From Rhodoferax sp. (GTDB lineage: Bacteria > Pseudomonadota > Gammaproteobacteria > Burkholderiales > Burkholderiaceae_C): 64,000 nucleotides of DNA. A program made the translations under genes and the position numbers. Below are positions 20,658 to 32,728 of the stretch, piece after piece. The stretch's first letter is position 1, and the number at the start of each line of letters is the position of its first letter. The stretch lies in assembly GCA_024236015.1 (NCBI GenBank), contig JACKLK010000001.1, forward strand, positions 1,240,001-1,304,000, given 5' to 3'. The notes below the pieces were generated by a model. That model ran no database searches. It was not told where the DNA came from and saw only the letters and a list, made by a program, of their open reading frames with translations.

Positions 20658-20954
20658 GTCAGGCGGACAACGCCGGAGGGATCAGGCCGGCGGGGTGCTC
20701 TGCTCCGCGAATGTCCCCCGCGGCGGGCTGCGCCCGCCGCTCCTCCTTAATTTCGCTACGCAGAGCACCCCACCGTCCTGATCCTGCGACTTTGCTTGTA
20801 CGCCGAGAACCACGACCGCCGCCCAGGTCAAGCGAGGTGGGTGGGGGGGCGCAGTGAAGTACAGGGCGAATCGATGGGCGAAGCCCGTCGAGGAGGACAT
20901 GAACGGAGCCCCCCACCTGCCTCGCTTGGCCCACCACCGGCGTCACGCCGAAAC
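20658..20954. repeat. Hairpin element, copy 1 of 2
   Basis: A roughly 297 bp unit nearly identical to 20994-21289. Stem I: 20679-20702 pairs with 20761-20784 (22 of 24 positions), enclosing a perfect 9 bp hairpin GCGGCGGGC-tgc-GCCCGCCGC at 20720-20740. Stem II: about 20830-20850 pairs with 20908-20927, enclosing TCGATGGGC-gaa-GCCCGTCGA. The two ends carry a similar ACGCCGG sequence in inverted orientation, like weak terminal inverted repeats. No transposase and no convincing reading frame is present. The function is unknown. Confidence 0.85.
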
Positions 20955-20993
20955 GACCAACAACAGTCCTTGTGAGGCCGCCGAACAATACCT
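20955..20993. other. Spacer between the two hairpin elements
   Basis: 39 bp of unique sequence between the copies; it is not repeated on the outer flanks, so there is no obvious target-site duplication. Nothing else is seen in it. Confidence 0.6.
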
Positions 20994-21289
20994 GTCAGGC
21001 GGACAACGCCGGTGGGATCAGGACGGCGGGGTACTCTGCTCCGCGAATGTCCCCCGCGGCGGGCTGCGCCCGCCGCTCCTCCTTAATTTCGCTACGCAGA
21101 GCACCCCGCCGTCCTGATCCTGCGACTTTGCTTGTACGCCGAGAACCACGACCGCCGCCCAGGACAAGCGAGGTGGGTGGGGGGCGCAGTGAAGTAAAGG
21201 GGGAATCGATGGGCGCAGCCCATCGAGGAGGACATGAACGGAGCCCCCCACCCACCTCGCTTGGCCCACCACCGGCGTCACACCGAAAC
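20994..21289. repeat. Hairpin element, copy 2 of 2
   Basis: Second copy of the element. Stem I arms differ from copy 1 but still pair at 23 of 24 positions. Stem II arms are a perfect 20 bp inverted repeat (21166-21185 with 21243-21262), enclosing a perfect 9 bp hairpin TCGATGGGC-gca-GCCCATCGA at 21206-21226. Several differences between copies fall inside stems without destroying pairing, which suggests the folded form matters. The remaining sequence to the parC stop (21290-21380) has no gene. Confidence 0.85.
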
Positions 21290-21380
21290 CGCCAGCCAAG
21301 CTCCCATTCGGACAAGGACAATCGTCAAGCCGGAACACCGGACGACAGACCGACCCGTCCGCAATAATCCCCAGTTGCGC

Positions 21381-23741
<2,361 letters not shown>

Positions 23742-23810
23742 GGTCGTGCAGCAAGTCAGGCCCACGCAGGCCCCCGCAAGCCGATGCTCGCAAGGACGGC
23801 AGGCCGCGGG

Positions 23811-24700
23811 TCAGTTGGAAACGGTGGTCGCCGCGTCGGGAGGCAGCGGTACCGATGGAATCTGCGCGGGCAGGTTGCCGCGGTTGACCGCGCCGCCCCG
23901 GATCGCCGGGCGCACGCGCGAATGCGGATACCGCGACTCGGGGGTAGCCGCAGCCGGTGGCGCGGGCGGCTTGAGACCGGCGTACAAGGCCATCACGTTC
24001 TTGACGTAGTTCTGGGTTTCCTTGTAGTTCGGGATCCGGTTACCGGCACGCATCACGGCCCCTTCGCCGGCGTTGTAGGCAGCCAGCGCCAGTTCGAGTT
24101 CGCCGGGAAACATGTTGATCAGGTCGCGCAGGTAACGCACGCCGGCCCGGATGTTGATGCGCGGATCGGTCAGCTTGCGCTCGAGCGGGCCGTGGCGGTC
24201 GGAATCGACGCCGTAGCGGCGCGCGGTGTCGGGCATCAGCTGCATCAGGCCGATCGCGCCCTTGGGCGACACCGCACTGGTGTTGAAGCCGGACTCGGTG
24301 GCGATCAGCGCCTGCAGCAGTTCATAGTCGATGTTGTGGTCGCTCGAGGCGTCCTGCAGGATCTGCCGCACCGACTTGTAGCTCGGCGAACTGTCGAAAA
24401 ATGCCAGCAGGCGCGATGGCGGGGGCGGCGGATCCGGCACGGCCGGCGCGGTGACGACCCGCTCGGGTGGCGGCGGGTCGAGCCGGGTATCGAAGGTCTC
24501 GGCCTGGCGGAAGAACAGTTCGTAGCGTGCATCGATCTGCTCGGACGCGAAATGCGCCACGCCCTGCGGATCGACGAAGGCCCAGACATCGGCCAGGGCC
24601 GACTGCGCGGCGGCGCCCAGCACCAAGCCGGCGACCCCCAGGCGCACGCCACGGGCAACGCCGCGCAACTGCCAGGAACGGGAAAAACGCCAGCCGGCCA

Positions 24701-24701
<1 letters not shown>
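23811..24701 (-). CDS. SLT-type lytic transglycosylase with DUF4124-like N terminus
   Basis: Exported murein-degrading enzyme of 296 residues that cleaves peptidoglycan to 1,6-anhydro products. A signal peptide (LGVAGLVLGAAAQSALA) is followed by a short DUF4124-like module (DVWAFVDPQGVAHFASEQID), a proline-rich linker with PPPP runs, and the SLT domain. The catalytic glutamate is E136 in ALIATESGFNTSAVSPKGA, and AIGLMQLMPDTARRYG and LALAAYNAGEGAV complete the lysozyme-like fold. Its ATG shares one base with the parE stop (TGATG), so it is translated with parE and sits between the two topoisomerase IV subunits. Confidence 0.92.
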
Positions 24702-26692
<1,991 letters not shown>

Positions 26693-26782
26693 TGTATTCC
26701 GATGATTCCGTTTTTACTGGATGCAAACACAGGTCGTTGCCGCGCCGACACCAGGGCCACCCGGATTCGGTACATTTCCCGC

Positions 26783-28015
26783 ATGCCGTCATCGCCCAGA
26801 ACCCTTTCCGTGGCCCAGGTCCTGCTGTGTGGCGGGGCCATCGTCACCCTGTCGATGGGCATCCGCCACGGATTCGGCCTGTGGCTGCAGCCGGTGACCC
26901 AGACCATGGACTGGACCCGGCAGTCGTTTTCGTTCGCCATCGCGATCCAGAACATCGCCTGGGGCCTGGCCGGCGTCTTTGCCGGCATGGTGGCCGACCG
27001 GTTCGGCGCCTTGCGCGTCCTGATGGCCGGCGCCCTGGCCTATGCGCTCGGGCTGGTGGGCATGGCGTATGCGTCCACACCGCTGCTGTTCGTCGGCAGT
27101 GCCGGCGTGCTGATCGGCGTGGCCCAGGCCGGAACCACCTACGCCGTCGTCTACGGCGTGATCGGCCGCAACGTGCCGGCCGAACGACGCTCGTGGGCCA
27201 TGGGTATCGCGGCCGCGGCCGGCTCCTTCGGGCAGTTCCTGATGGTGCCGGTGGAGGGCTTCCTGATCTCCACGCTGGGCTGGCAAAGCGCGCTGGTGGT
27301 GCTGGGGCTGATGGTGCTGACCATCGTCCCGCTGGCCTGGGGCCTGCGCGAACCGGAATTCAGCGGCGGCCAGGCGGTGCGGCGGGAACAGACCATCACC
27401 CAGGCGATCCGGGAAGCGTTTCGCTACCCCAGCTTCCAGATGCTGACGGCCGGTTATTTCGTCTGCGGCTTCCAGGTCGTGTTCATCGGCGTGCACCTGC
27501 CCAGCTACCTGAAGGACCACGGCCTGGCACCGCAGGTCGCCAGTTATGCGCTGGCCCTGATCGGCCTGTTCAACGTGTTCGGCACCTATGCCAGCGGCGT
27601 GCTCGGCCAGCGCGTGCGCAAGACCCGCATCCTGGCCTTCATCTACCTGGCGCGGGCCGTCGCCATCAGCGCCTTCCTGCTGGCGCCGCTGACGCCGCTG
27701 AGCGTCTACGTGTTCGCCAGTGTCATGGGACTGTTGTGGCTGTCCACCGTGCCGGCGACGAATGCGGCGGTGGCGCAGATCTTCGGTGTGGCCCACCTGT
27801 CCATGCTCAGCGGCTTCGTGTTTCTCAGCCACCAGGTCGGCTCCTTCCTGGGGGTCTGGATGGGTGGCCTGCTGTACGACCAGACCGGCAACTACGATGC
27901 CGCCTGGTTGATCGCGATCGCGCTGGGCGTGCTGGCCGCGCTGATCAACCTGCCGGTCAACGAGGCCGCGATCCGGCGCGCACCACCCCCGCTGCCGGCT
28001 GGGGCGCAAGGATGA
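26783..28015 (+). CDS. MFS transporter (monocarboxylate-porter-like)
   Basis: Major-facilitator permease of 410 residues with about 12 predicted transmembrane helices. It has the loop 2-3 motif GMVADRFGALRVLM (the GxxxDRxGxR signature) and in the second half the paired GVLGQRVRKTR loop. The segment SAGVLIGVAQAGTTYAVVYG is like that of OFA/monocarboxylate porters. Substrate unknown. The ATG at 26783 begins the first helix; the frame stays open far upstream over parE but that part is antisense and non-coding. The stop overlaps the start of the next small gene by ATGA. Confidence 0.88.
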   Translation: MPSSPRTLSVAQVLLCGGAIVTLSMGIRHGFGLWLQPVTQTMDWTRQSFSFAIAIQNIAWGLAGVFAGMVADRFGALRVLMAGALAYALGLVGMAYASTPLLFVGSAGVLIGVAQAGTTYAVVYGVIGRNVPAERRSWAMGIAAAAGSFGQFLMVPVEGFLISTLGWQSALVVLGLMVLTIVPLAWGLREPEFSGGQAVRREQTITQAIREAFRYPSFQMLTAGYFVCGFQVVFIGVHLPSYLKDHGLAPQVASYALALIGLFNVFGTYASGVLGQRVRKTRILAFIYLARAVAISAFLLAPLTPLSVYVFASVMGLLWLSTVPATNAAVAQIFGVAHLSMLSGFVFLSHQVGSFLGVWMGGLLYDQTGNYDAAWLIAIALGVLAALINLPVNEAAIRRAPPPLPAGAQG

Positions 28016-28152
28016 GCAGCATGGCGACCCGGACCTGGCGCCGACTGCTGGCCTGGACCCTGGCCCTGGCCGTGCTGCTGGGGGTGTTCGGGCTGTACCT
28101 GCGGCCCGACTTCATGGTGCAACTGTCCCAGCAGGTATGGGCATGTTTCTGA
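28012..28152 (+). CDS. Small single-span membrane protein (46 aa)
   Basis: Short gene whose ATG overlaps the transporter stop (ATGA). The product has a basic start (TRTWRRLL), one hydrophobic helix (AWTLALAVLLGVFGLYLRP) and a C-terminal DFMVQLSQQVWACF. The FGLYLRPDFM segment with a terminal WACF resembles a small conserved protein I recall from other Burkholderiales next to the same transporter, which makes it a real gene. An internal ATG at 28021 is an alternative start. The role is unknown; it could be an accessory subunit of the transporter. Confidence 0.7.
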   Translation: MSSMATRTWRRLLAWTLALAVLLGVFGLYLRPDFMVQLSQQVWACF

Positions 28153-28183
28153 GTCGCCCGCTGCACTTCTCGGCGGGCTGCGC

Positions 28184-28792
28184 ATGAGCGGCACGCTCCA
28201 CGGCGGCGAAGACGTGTCGCCATGGATCCGGCGCTGGTCGCACCTGGTGCCCGCGGGCGGCACCGTGCTCGACCTGGCCTGCGGCCGGGGCCGCCATGTG
28301 CGATGGTTCGCCGGGCGCGGCCATCCGGTGGTCGCACTCGACCGCTCGCAGGAAGCGCTGGACGCCATGGCCGACCTGCAGGCCGGGGCAGGCGGCACCC
28401 GCGTGCAGACCGTGCAGGCGGACATCGAGAACCAGCCCTGGCCCCTGATGAACGGGCAGGCGCCGCAGACCTTCGACGCCGTCGTTGTCACGAACTACCT
28501 GTGGCGCGCGATGCTGCCGACCATCGTCGGCAGCGTGGCTCCCGGCGGCGTGTTGCTGTACGAGACCTTTGCCCATGGCAACGCCTCGGTCGGAAAACCA
28601 TCGCGCCCGGATTTCCTGCTGCAGCCCGGCGAGTTGTTGCGGGCCTGCCAGGACCTGCGCGTCGTGGCCTACGAGGACGGGTTCCTGGCCGATCCGCCGC
28701 GTTTCGTGCAGCGGATCGCGGCGGTGCGCGAGCCACTGCCGGTGCAGCCGCGCGCCGGCGCGGAGCCCGCGCCGACGCGCTACCGCTTGTAA
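28184..28792 (+). CDS. Class I SAM-dependent methyltransferase (TehB-like)
   Basis: Methyltransferase of 202 residues with a seven-strand Rossmann fold. Motif I is VLDLACGRGRHVRWFA, followed by the acidic VVALDRS at the end of strand 2, VQADIENQPW, and FDAVVVTNYLWRAMLPTI as motif IV. The pattern resembles TehB/UbiE-like small-molecule methyltransferases; the substrate is not evident. It starts 31 bp after the small membrane protein on the same strand and ends 55 bp before dapA. Confidence 0.85.
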   Translation: MSGTLHGGEDVSPWIRRWSHLVPAGGTVLDLACGRGRHVRWFAGRGHPVVALDRSQEALDAMADLQAGAGGTRVQTVQADIENQPWPLMNGQAPQTFDAVVVTNYLWRAMLPTIVGSVAPGGVLLYETFAHGNASVGKPSRPDFLLQPGELLRACQDLRVVAYEDGFLADPPRFVQRIAAVREPLPVQPRAGAEPAPTRYRL

Positions 28793-28814
28793 CGGCCGCC
28801 GCAGCCCGTCTGGG

Positions 28815-28820
28815 TAGAAT
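28815..28820 (+). promoter_or_regulatory. Probable -10 element of dapA
   Basis: TAGAAT in the context CTGGGTAGAATGCGG, 27 bp before the dapA ATG. This is a very common -10 form in Burkholderiales. There is no good -35 hexamer at 16-18 bp; a TTGTAA at 28787 is 22 bp away, too far. Confidence 0.5.
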
Positions 28821-28847
28821 GCGGATTTCCCGAACCTGACCGTGCAC

Positions 28848-29729
28848 ATGACACCCATTACTGGCAGCATCGTGGCCATCGTGACCCCGATGCACGATGA
28901 CGGCAGCGTGGACTATCCGACGCTGCGCAAGCTGATCGACTGGCACATCGAGCAGGGAACCGATTGCATCTGTGTCGTCGGCACCACCGGCGAATCCCCG
29001 ACCGTGACGGTCGAGGAGCATTGCGAGATCATCCGCGTGGCGGTCGAGCAGTCGCGCAAGCGCGTGCCCATCATGGCCGGCTGCGGCGCCAACTCCACCG
29101 CCGAGGCCATCGAGCTGACCCGGTTCGCGCACGAGGTCGGCGCCGACTGCCACCTGCAGGTCGTTCCCTACTACAACAAGCCGTCCCAGACCGGCCTGTA
29201 CCGGCATTTCAAGGCCATCGCCGAAGCGGTCGACCTGCCCATGGTGCTCTACAACGTGCCCGGCCGCAGCGTGGCCGACCTGGCGCACGACACCGTGGTG
29301 CGGCTGGCGCAGGTTCCCGGCATCGTCGGCATCAAGGAAGCGACCGGCAACCTGGAACGCGCGCAGTGGCTGATCCGCGACGTGCCCAAGGGTTTTTCCG
29401 TGTACTCCGGCGACGATCCCACCGCCGTGGCGCTGATGTTGTGCGGCGGCCAGGGCAATGTCAGCGTCACCGCCAACATCGCCCCGCGCCAGATGCACGA
29501 ATTGTGTGTCGCGGCCATTGCCGGCGACGCCCGGCGCGCCATGGAGATCCAGCGCACCCTGATGCCGGTCCACAAGCAGTTGTTCGTGCAGGCCAACCCC
29601 ATTCCCCTGAAATGGGCCATGCAGCGCATGGGCCTGTGCGGCGGCGCCATGCGCCTGCCGATGACACCACTGGAGCCGGAGTTCGAGCCCGTGGTGGAAG
29701 CCGCGCTGCGCCAGGGCGGCCTGATCTGA
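28848..29729 (+). CDS. dapA: 4-hydroxy-tetrahydrodipicolinate synthase
   Basis: Class I aldolase (293 residues) that condenses pyruvate with aspartate semialdehyde in lysine and diaminopimelate synthesis. Visible: GSIVAIVTPMHDDGSVDYPT, CVVGTTGESPTV with the substrate-binding threonines, the catalytic tyrosine in QVVPYYNKPSQ, and the Schiff-base lysine in GIVGIKEATGNLE. GYSGDD-type YSGDDPTAVALML follows. The ATG at 28848 is preferred; a GTG two codons upstream is possible. It is followed 26 bp later by bamC, a neighbour pair common in proteobacteria. Confidence 0.95.
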   Translation: MTPITGSIVAIVTPMHDDGSVDYPTLRKLIDWHIEQGTDCICVVGTTGESPTVTVEEHCEIIRVAVEQSRKRVPIMAGCGANSTAEAIELTRFAHEVGADCHLQVVPYYNKPSQTGLYRHFKAIAEAVDLPMVLYNVPGRSVADLAHDTVVRLAQVPGIVGIKEATGNLERAQWLIRDVPKGFSVYSGDDPTAVALMLCGGQGNVSVTANIAPRQMHELCVAAIAGDARRAMEIQRTLMPVHKQLFVQANPIPLKWAMQRMGLCGGAMRLPMTPLEPEFEPVVEAALRQGGLI

Positions 29730-29755
29730 CAAACCCCATCCCGAAGGACTATCTG

Positions 29756-30853
29756 GTGAATGCTACAAAACGACTGGCCTTGCTGGGCCTGAGTCTGGCG
29801 CTGGGCGCATGCTCGGTGCTGGAATCGGACAAGGTCGACTACAAGAGCGCCTCGACGGCGCCCTCGCTGGCCGTGCCGCCGGACCTGACCCAGCTCAGCC
29901 GCGACAACCGTTACGCCGTGCCCGGCGGACCGGTCACCGCGTCGAGCTACCAGCAGGACCAGGCCGGCCCGTCGGTCCCGGTGGCCGTGGCCACGATCGC
30001 CGATGTCCGCATCGAACGTGCCGGCAACCAGCGCTGGCTGGTCGTCAAGCGTCCGCCCGAGGTGCTGTGGGACCCGATCAAGGACTTCTGGCAGGAATAC
30101 GGCTTCCTGCTGTCGATGGAGCAGAAGAACCTGGGCATCATGGAGACCGACTGGGCCGAGAACCGGGCCAAGATTCCGCAGGACCTGATCCGACAGTCGC
30201 TGGGCAAGTTGTTCGACTCGCTGTATTCGACGGCCGAACGTGACCGTTTCCGTACCCGGCTCGAACGCAATGCGGCCGGCGAGACCGAAATCTTCATCAC
30301 CCATCGCGGCATGATCGAGGTCTACCGGTCGAACAACTCCGGCGTCGTCACCGGCGACGCGTCGACCGTCTGGCAACCGCGTCCGGCCGAACCGGAACTG
30401 GAAACCGAATTCCTGCGCCGGCTGATGATCAAGCTCGGCGTCTCGCAGGAACAGGCCAAGGCCGCCACCGCCGCCGGCGCGGTCGAGCCCCCGGCCCGCA
30501 TCGCCCAGGTCAATGGCCTGCCGGTCGTGCAGATCGACGACAACTTCGACCGCGCATGGCGCCGGGTCGGCCTGTCGCTGGATCGCACCGGCTTTACCGT
30601 CGAGGACCGCGACCGCAGCCAGGGCATCTACTTCGTGCGTTACGTCGAGCCCAATCCGGACAAGCAGGAACCCGGCTTCCTGGGTCGCCTGTTCGGCAGC
30701 ACCCCGAAAGCCAAGCCGCCGATCAAGTACCGGATCGTGGTCCGCTCGCAGGGCAACGCCACCGTGGTGTCCGTGCTCAACGAGGCCGGTGCGCCCGACA
30801 ACTCGGCCAATGCCCAGCGTATCGTCAAGGTGATCGCCGACGACATCAAGTAA
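29756..30853 (+). CDS. bamC: Outer-membrane assembly lipoprotein BamC (NlpB)
   Basis: Lipoprotein subunit of the BAM complex that inserts beta-barrel proteins into the outer membrane, 365 residues. It begins with GTG; the N terminus is NATKRLALLGLSLALGACSV with a lipobox, and the unstructured SAPSLAVPPDLT-type segment (STAPSLAVPPDLTQLSRDNR) that binds BamD. Two helix-grip domains follow: VKRPPEVLWDPIKDFWQEYG, then FDRAWRRVGLSLDRTGFTVE after a linker. Longer than E. coli BamC (344). The GTG start is chosen because it begins the signal peptide; no ATG is suitably placed. Confidence 0.92.
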   Translation: MNATKRLALLGLSLALGACSVLESDKVDYKSASTAPSLAVPPDLTQLSRDNRYAVPGGPVTASSYQQDQAGPSVPVAVATIADVRIERAGNQRWLVVKRPPEVLWDPIKDFWQEYGFLLSMEQKNLGIMETDWAENRAKIPQDLIRQSLGKLFDSLYSTAERDRFRTRLERNAAGETEIFITHRGMIEVYRSNNSGVVTGDASTVWQPRPAEPELETEFLRRLMIKLGVSQEQAKAATAAGAVEPPARIAQVNGLPVVQIDDNFDRAWRRVGLSLDRTGFTVEDRDRSQGIYFVRYVEPNPDKQEPGFLGRLFGSTPKAKPPIKYRIVVRSQGNATVVSVLNEAGAPDNSANAQRIVKVIADDIK

Positions 30854-30866
30854 TCGGGGCGGCGCG

Positions 30867-31643
30867 ATGTTGCGTTTCAGGAACCTGGGCAGCGGCAGCT
30901 CGGGCAACGCAACCATCGTCGAAGGCCGCAGCGGTGCCAGCATCACCCGCTTGCTGGTCGACTGCGGCCTGGGCATCCGCCAGATGGAACAGCGACTCGC
31001 GCTCGCCGGCCTCGCGTTCGGCGACGTCGATGCGATCTTCATCACGCATGAACACAGCGACCATATCGGCTGCGCGCGTCAGCTCGCGCTGCGCCACCGC
31101 ATACCGGTCTGGATGAGCCGCGGCACCCATGCCGGCGCCCGCGATGGCGACTTCGACGACCTGCTGCGCTACGCCAGCGACGGCGTTGCGATGGCGCTGG
31201 GCGAACTGTCCGTGATGCCGTTCACCGTTCCGCACGACGCACGCGAACCGCTGCAATTGCGGTGCACCGATGGCGCCACCAGCCTGGGCATCCTGACCGA
31301 TCTCGGCCACGCCACCGAGCATGTGCTGGGGCATCTGTCCGGTTGCCATGCCTTGCTGCTCGAGAGCAACCACGACCCCGCCTTGCTGGCCGCATCGTCC
31401 TACCCGCCGTTCCTGAAGAAGCGCGTGGGTGGCGCACACGGGCACCTGTCGAACGCGGCATCCGCCGCGATCGCCGCGGCCCTGCGACACCCGGGCCTGT
31501 CGTGTGTCGTCGCGGCCCATCTGAGCCGCGAGAACAACCGCCCGGACCTGGCCCGTGCGGCGCTGGCCGAGGTGCTGGGCTGCGCCGGCGACGAGGTCGG
31601 CGTGGCCGATCCGGTGTCGGGCACGGACTGGATCACGGCCTGA
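30867..31643 (+). CDS. MBL-fold metallo-hydrolase, YycJ/WalJ-like
   Basis: Metallo-beta-lactamase-fold hydrolase of 258 residues. FRNLGSGSSGNATIVEG is the glycine/serine-rich N terminus typical of YycJ/WalJ, and ITHEHSDHIGC is the HxHxDH metal motif. GILTDLGHATEHV and the terminal VVAAHLSRENN supply further ligands. YycJ-type proteins are thought to act on DNA ends or nucleic acid, but the physiological role here is not shown. It begins 13 bp after bamC and is likely in the dapA-bamC operon. Confidence 0.88.
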   Translation: MLRFRNLGSGSSGNATIVEGRSGASITRLLVDCGLGIRQMEQRLALAGLAFGDVDAIFITHEHSDHIGCARQLALRHRIPVWMSRGTHAGARDGDFDDLLRYASDGVAMALGELSVMPFTVPHDAREPLQLRCTDGATSLGILTDLGHATEHVLGHLSGCHALLLESNHDPALLAASSYPPFLKKRVGGAHGHLSNAASAAIAAALRHPGLSCVVAAHLSRENNRPDLARAALAEVLGCAGDEVGVADPVSGTDWITA

Positions 31644-31703
31644 GTCACGCAGCCACCGGCAGGCGAGCAACAGCCGCCCGTGGCATCGCCGACGAACACG
31701 CAA

Positions 31704-31732
31704 AAGAAAAAAGCCGCCCAACGGGCGGCTTT
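31704..31732 (-). terminator. Rho-independent terminator of the alanine-rich lipoprotein
   Basis: On the minus strand AAAGCCGCCC, loop GTT, GGGCGGCTTT is followed by TTTCTTTTG, a 10 bp stem with a T-rich tail. It lies 33 bp after the stop of the lipoprotein gene. Seen from the plus strand the stem could also slow readthrough from the MBL hydrolase, but there the T-run is short. Confidence 0.85.
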
Positions 31733-31764
31733 CGTGCGAACGCGATCGGGAAGACCGATGGCGC

Positions 31765-32052
31765 TCAGGGCTTCTTGGCAGCGGCGGCAGCGGCGTCCGC
31801 TGCGTTCTTGACTGCGTCGGCAGCGGCTGCGGCAGCCGATGCGGCATCGCCGACAGCGCCGGCAGCGGCCGAAGCGGCGTCGGAAGCGGCTTCAGCGGTG
31901 GCTTCGGTGGCGGCGGAGGCGGCTTCCTTGACCGCTTCGACGGCAGGCGCCGGCTCGGCTGCCGGTGCCGGTGCCGGCACTTCCTCTTTTTGGCCACAGG
32001 CTGCAAGAGCAACGGCAGCGACGATCGCTGCCAGGACGAGAGACTTCTTCAT
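31765..32052 (-). CDS. Small alanine-rich lipoprotein
   Basis: Lipoprotein of 95 residues. The signal peptide KKSLVLAAIVAAVALAACGQ has a clear lipobox with Cys19. The mature part starts with an acidic, Ala-Pro-rich segment and becomes almost pure alanine with spaced Asp, Glu, Ser and Thr, ending in AAAAAAKKP. This composition predicts a long helix, and the hydrophobic spacing would allow a coiled coil as in Lpp-type envelope proteins. No domain is recognised. It has its own terminator and a promoter region with an inverted repeat, so it is a single-gene unit. Confidence 0.8.
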   Translation of the reverse strand: MKKSLVLAAIVAAVALAACGQKEEVPAPAPAAEPAPAVEAVKEAASAATEATAEAASDAASAAAGAVGDAASAAAAAADAVKNAADAAAAAAKKP

Positions 32053-32152
32053 GATGGGGAAAAACCTGAAAAGACAGGAAACAGTTGATGGTTCGCCGGC
32101 GCCGATACACGTGCCGACCAGGCATGCAGGACTTCACGTCCCGATGCCCGGC

Positions 32153-32172
32153 GCGATTGTATGCACAATCGC
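32153..32172. promoter_or_regulatory. Inverted repeat upstream of the alanine-rich lipoprotein
   Basis: GCGATTGT-atgc-ACAATCGC: perfect 8 bp arms with a 4 bp spacer, about 100 bp before the gene start. On the minus strand the centre contains TACAAT, a possible -10 hexamer. A smaller AGGGT-aa-ACCCT repeat lies at 32183-32194. Either could bind a regulator; neither has a T-run. Confidence 0.5.
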
Positions 32173-32212
32173 ACACGATTCCAGGGTAAACCCTAGGCGG
32201 AACCAACTATAT

Positions 32213-32728
32213 TTACAGGCCCAGCGTCGTGGCCGGAAAACCCGGGCTCGACACCTGCATCAACTCCTGCAGCAACTCCTTGTGCTGCACGATGCGCTCG
32301 GGCTCGGAGCCGCTGACACCGGCACTGCGCACCGGGTCCAGCAGTTGCAAGGTCCAGTGCGGACTCCACAACAGCGTCGGAAAGTTGGCCGGATCGATCT
32401 GCCGGCAGATCCTGGCCTCGATGATGTGGCCCCACATCCTGCGCCAGTGGACAAAGCGGGCATGCTGGCGCACGACGGTGTCGTATTCCGTAGCCAGCAG
32501 CGTGCAGGTGCGCCCGGAACGCGACCAGGCCTGCAGGCTGTCCACGACCTGGCGCTCGTGCAAGGGCCAATCGAGGAACCGGGCGTCGCACAGGATCATC
32601 TCGCGCCAGCCCTGCTGCGCGGCCACGGCGAACGCGTCGCGCAACCGTCGCGCAAACGCCTCGCGGCCGGAGAAGCGGCCGCTTGCCAGTTCCGGCGGTG
32701 GCGACGGGGCCTGGCTGTCAGCAGACAT
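32213..32728 (-). CDS. Conserved hypothetical protein next to RoxA-type oxygenase
   Basis: A 171-residue cytoplasmic protein that I do not recognise. It has a tryptophan- and arginine-rich core: WREMILCDARFLDWPLHERQ, CTLLATEYDTVVRQHARFVH and WRRMWGHIIEARICRQIDP, then PTLLWSPHWTLQLLDP. The layout vaguely recalls phospholipase-D-like folds but the HKD motif is absent. Its ATG overlaps the end of the ribosomal oxygenase gene by 11 bp on the same strand, which implies co-translation and a related job, perhaps in translation. Confidence 0.75.
   Translation of the reverse strand: MSADSQAPSPPPELASGRFSGREAFARRLRDAFAVAAQQGWREMILCDARFLDWPLHERQVVDSLQAWSRSGRTCTLLATEYDTVVRQHARFVHWRRMWGHIIEARICRQIDPANFPTLLWSPHWTLQLLDPVRSAGVSGSEPERIVQHKELLQELMQVSSPGFPATTLGL

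Noticed and set aside
20658..21289. CRISPR array
   Set aside because: Only two long, hairpin-rich copies with one 39 bp spacer and no cas genes; repeat length is about ten times that of a CRISPR repeat.
20659..21321. Two related frames of about 108 codons on the minus strand inside the hairpin elements
   Set aside because: Similarity between them only reflects the repeat; the frames pass straight through the hairpins, start differently and have Arg/Pro/Gly-rich low-complexity translations.
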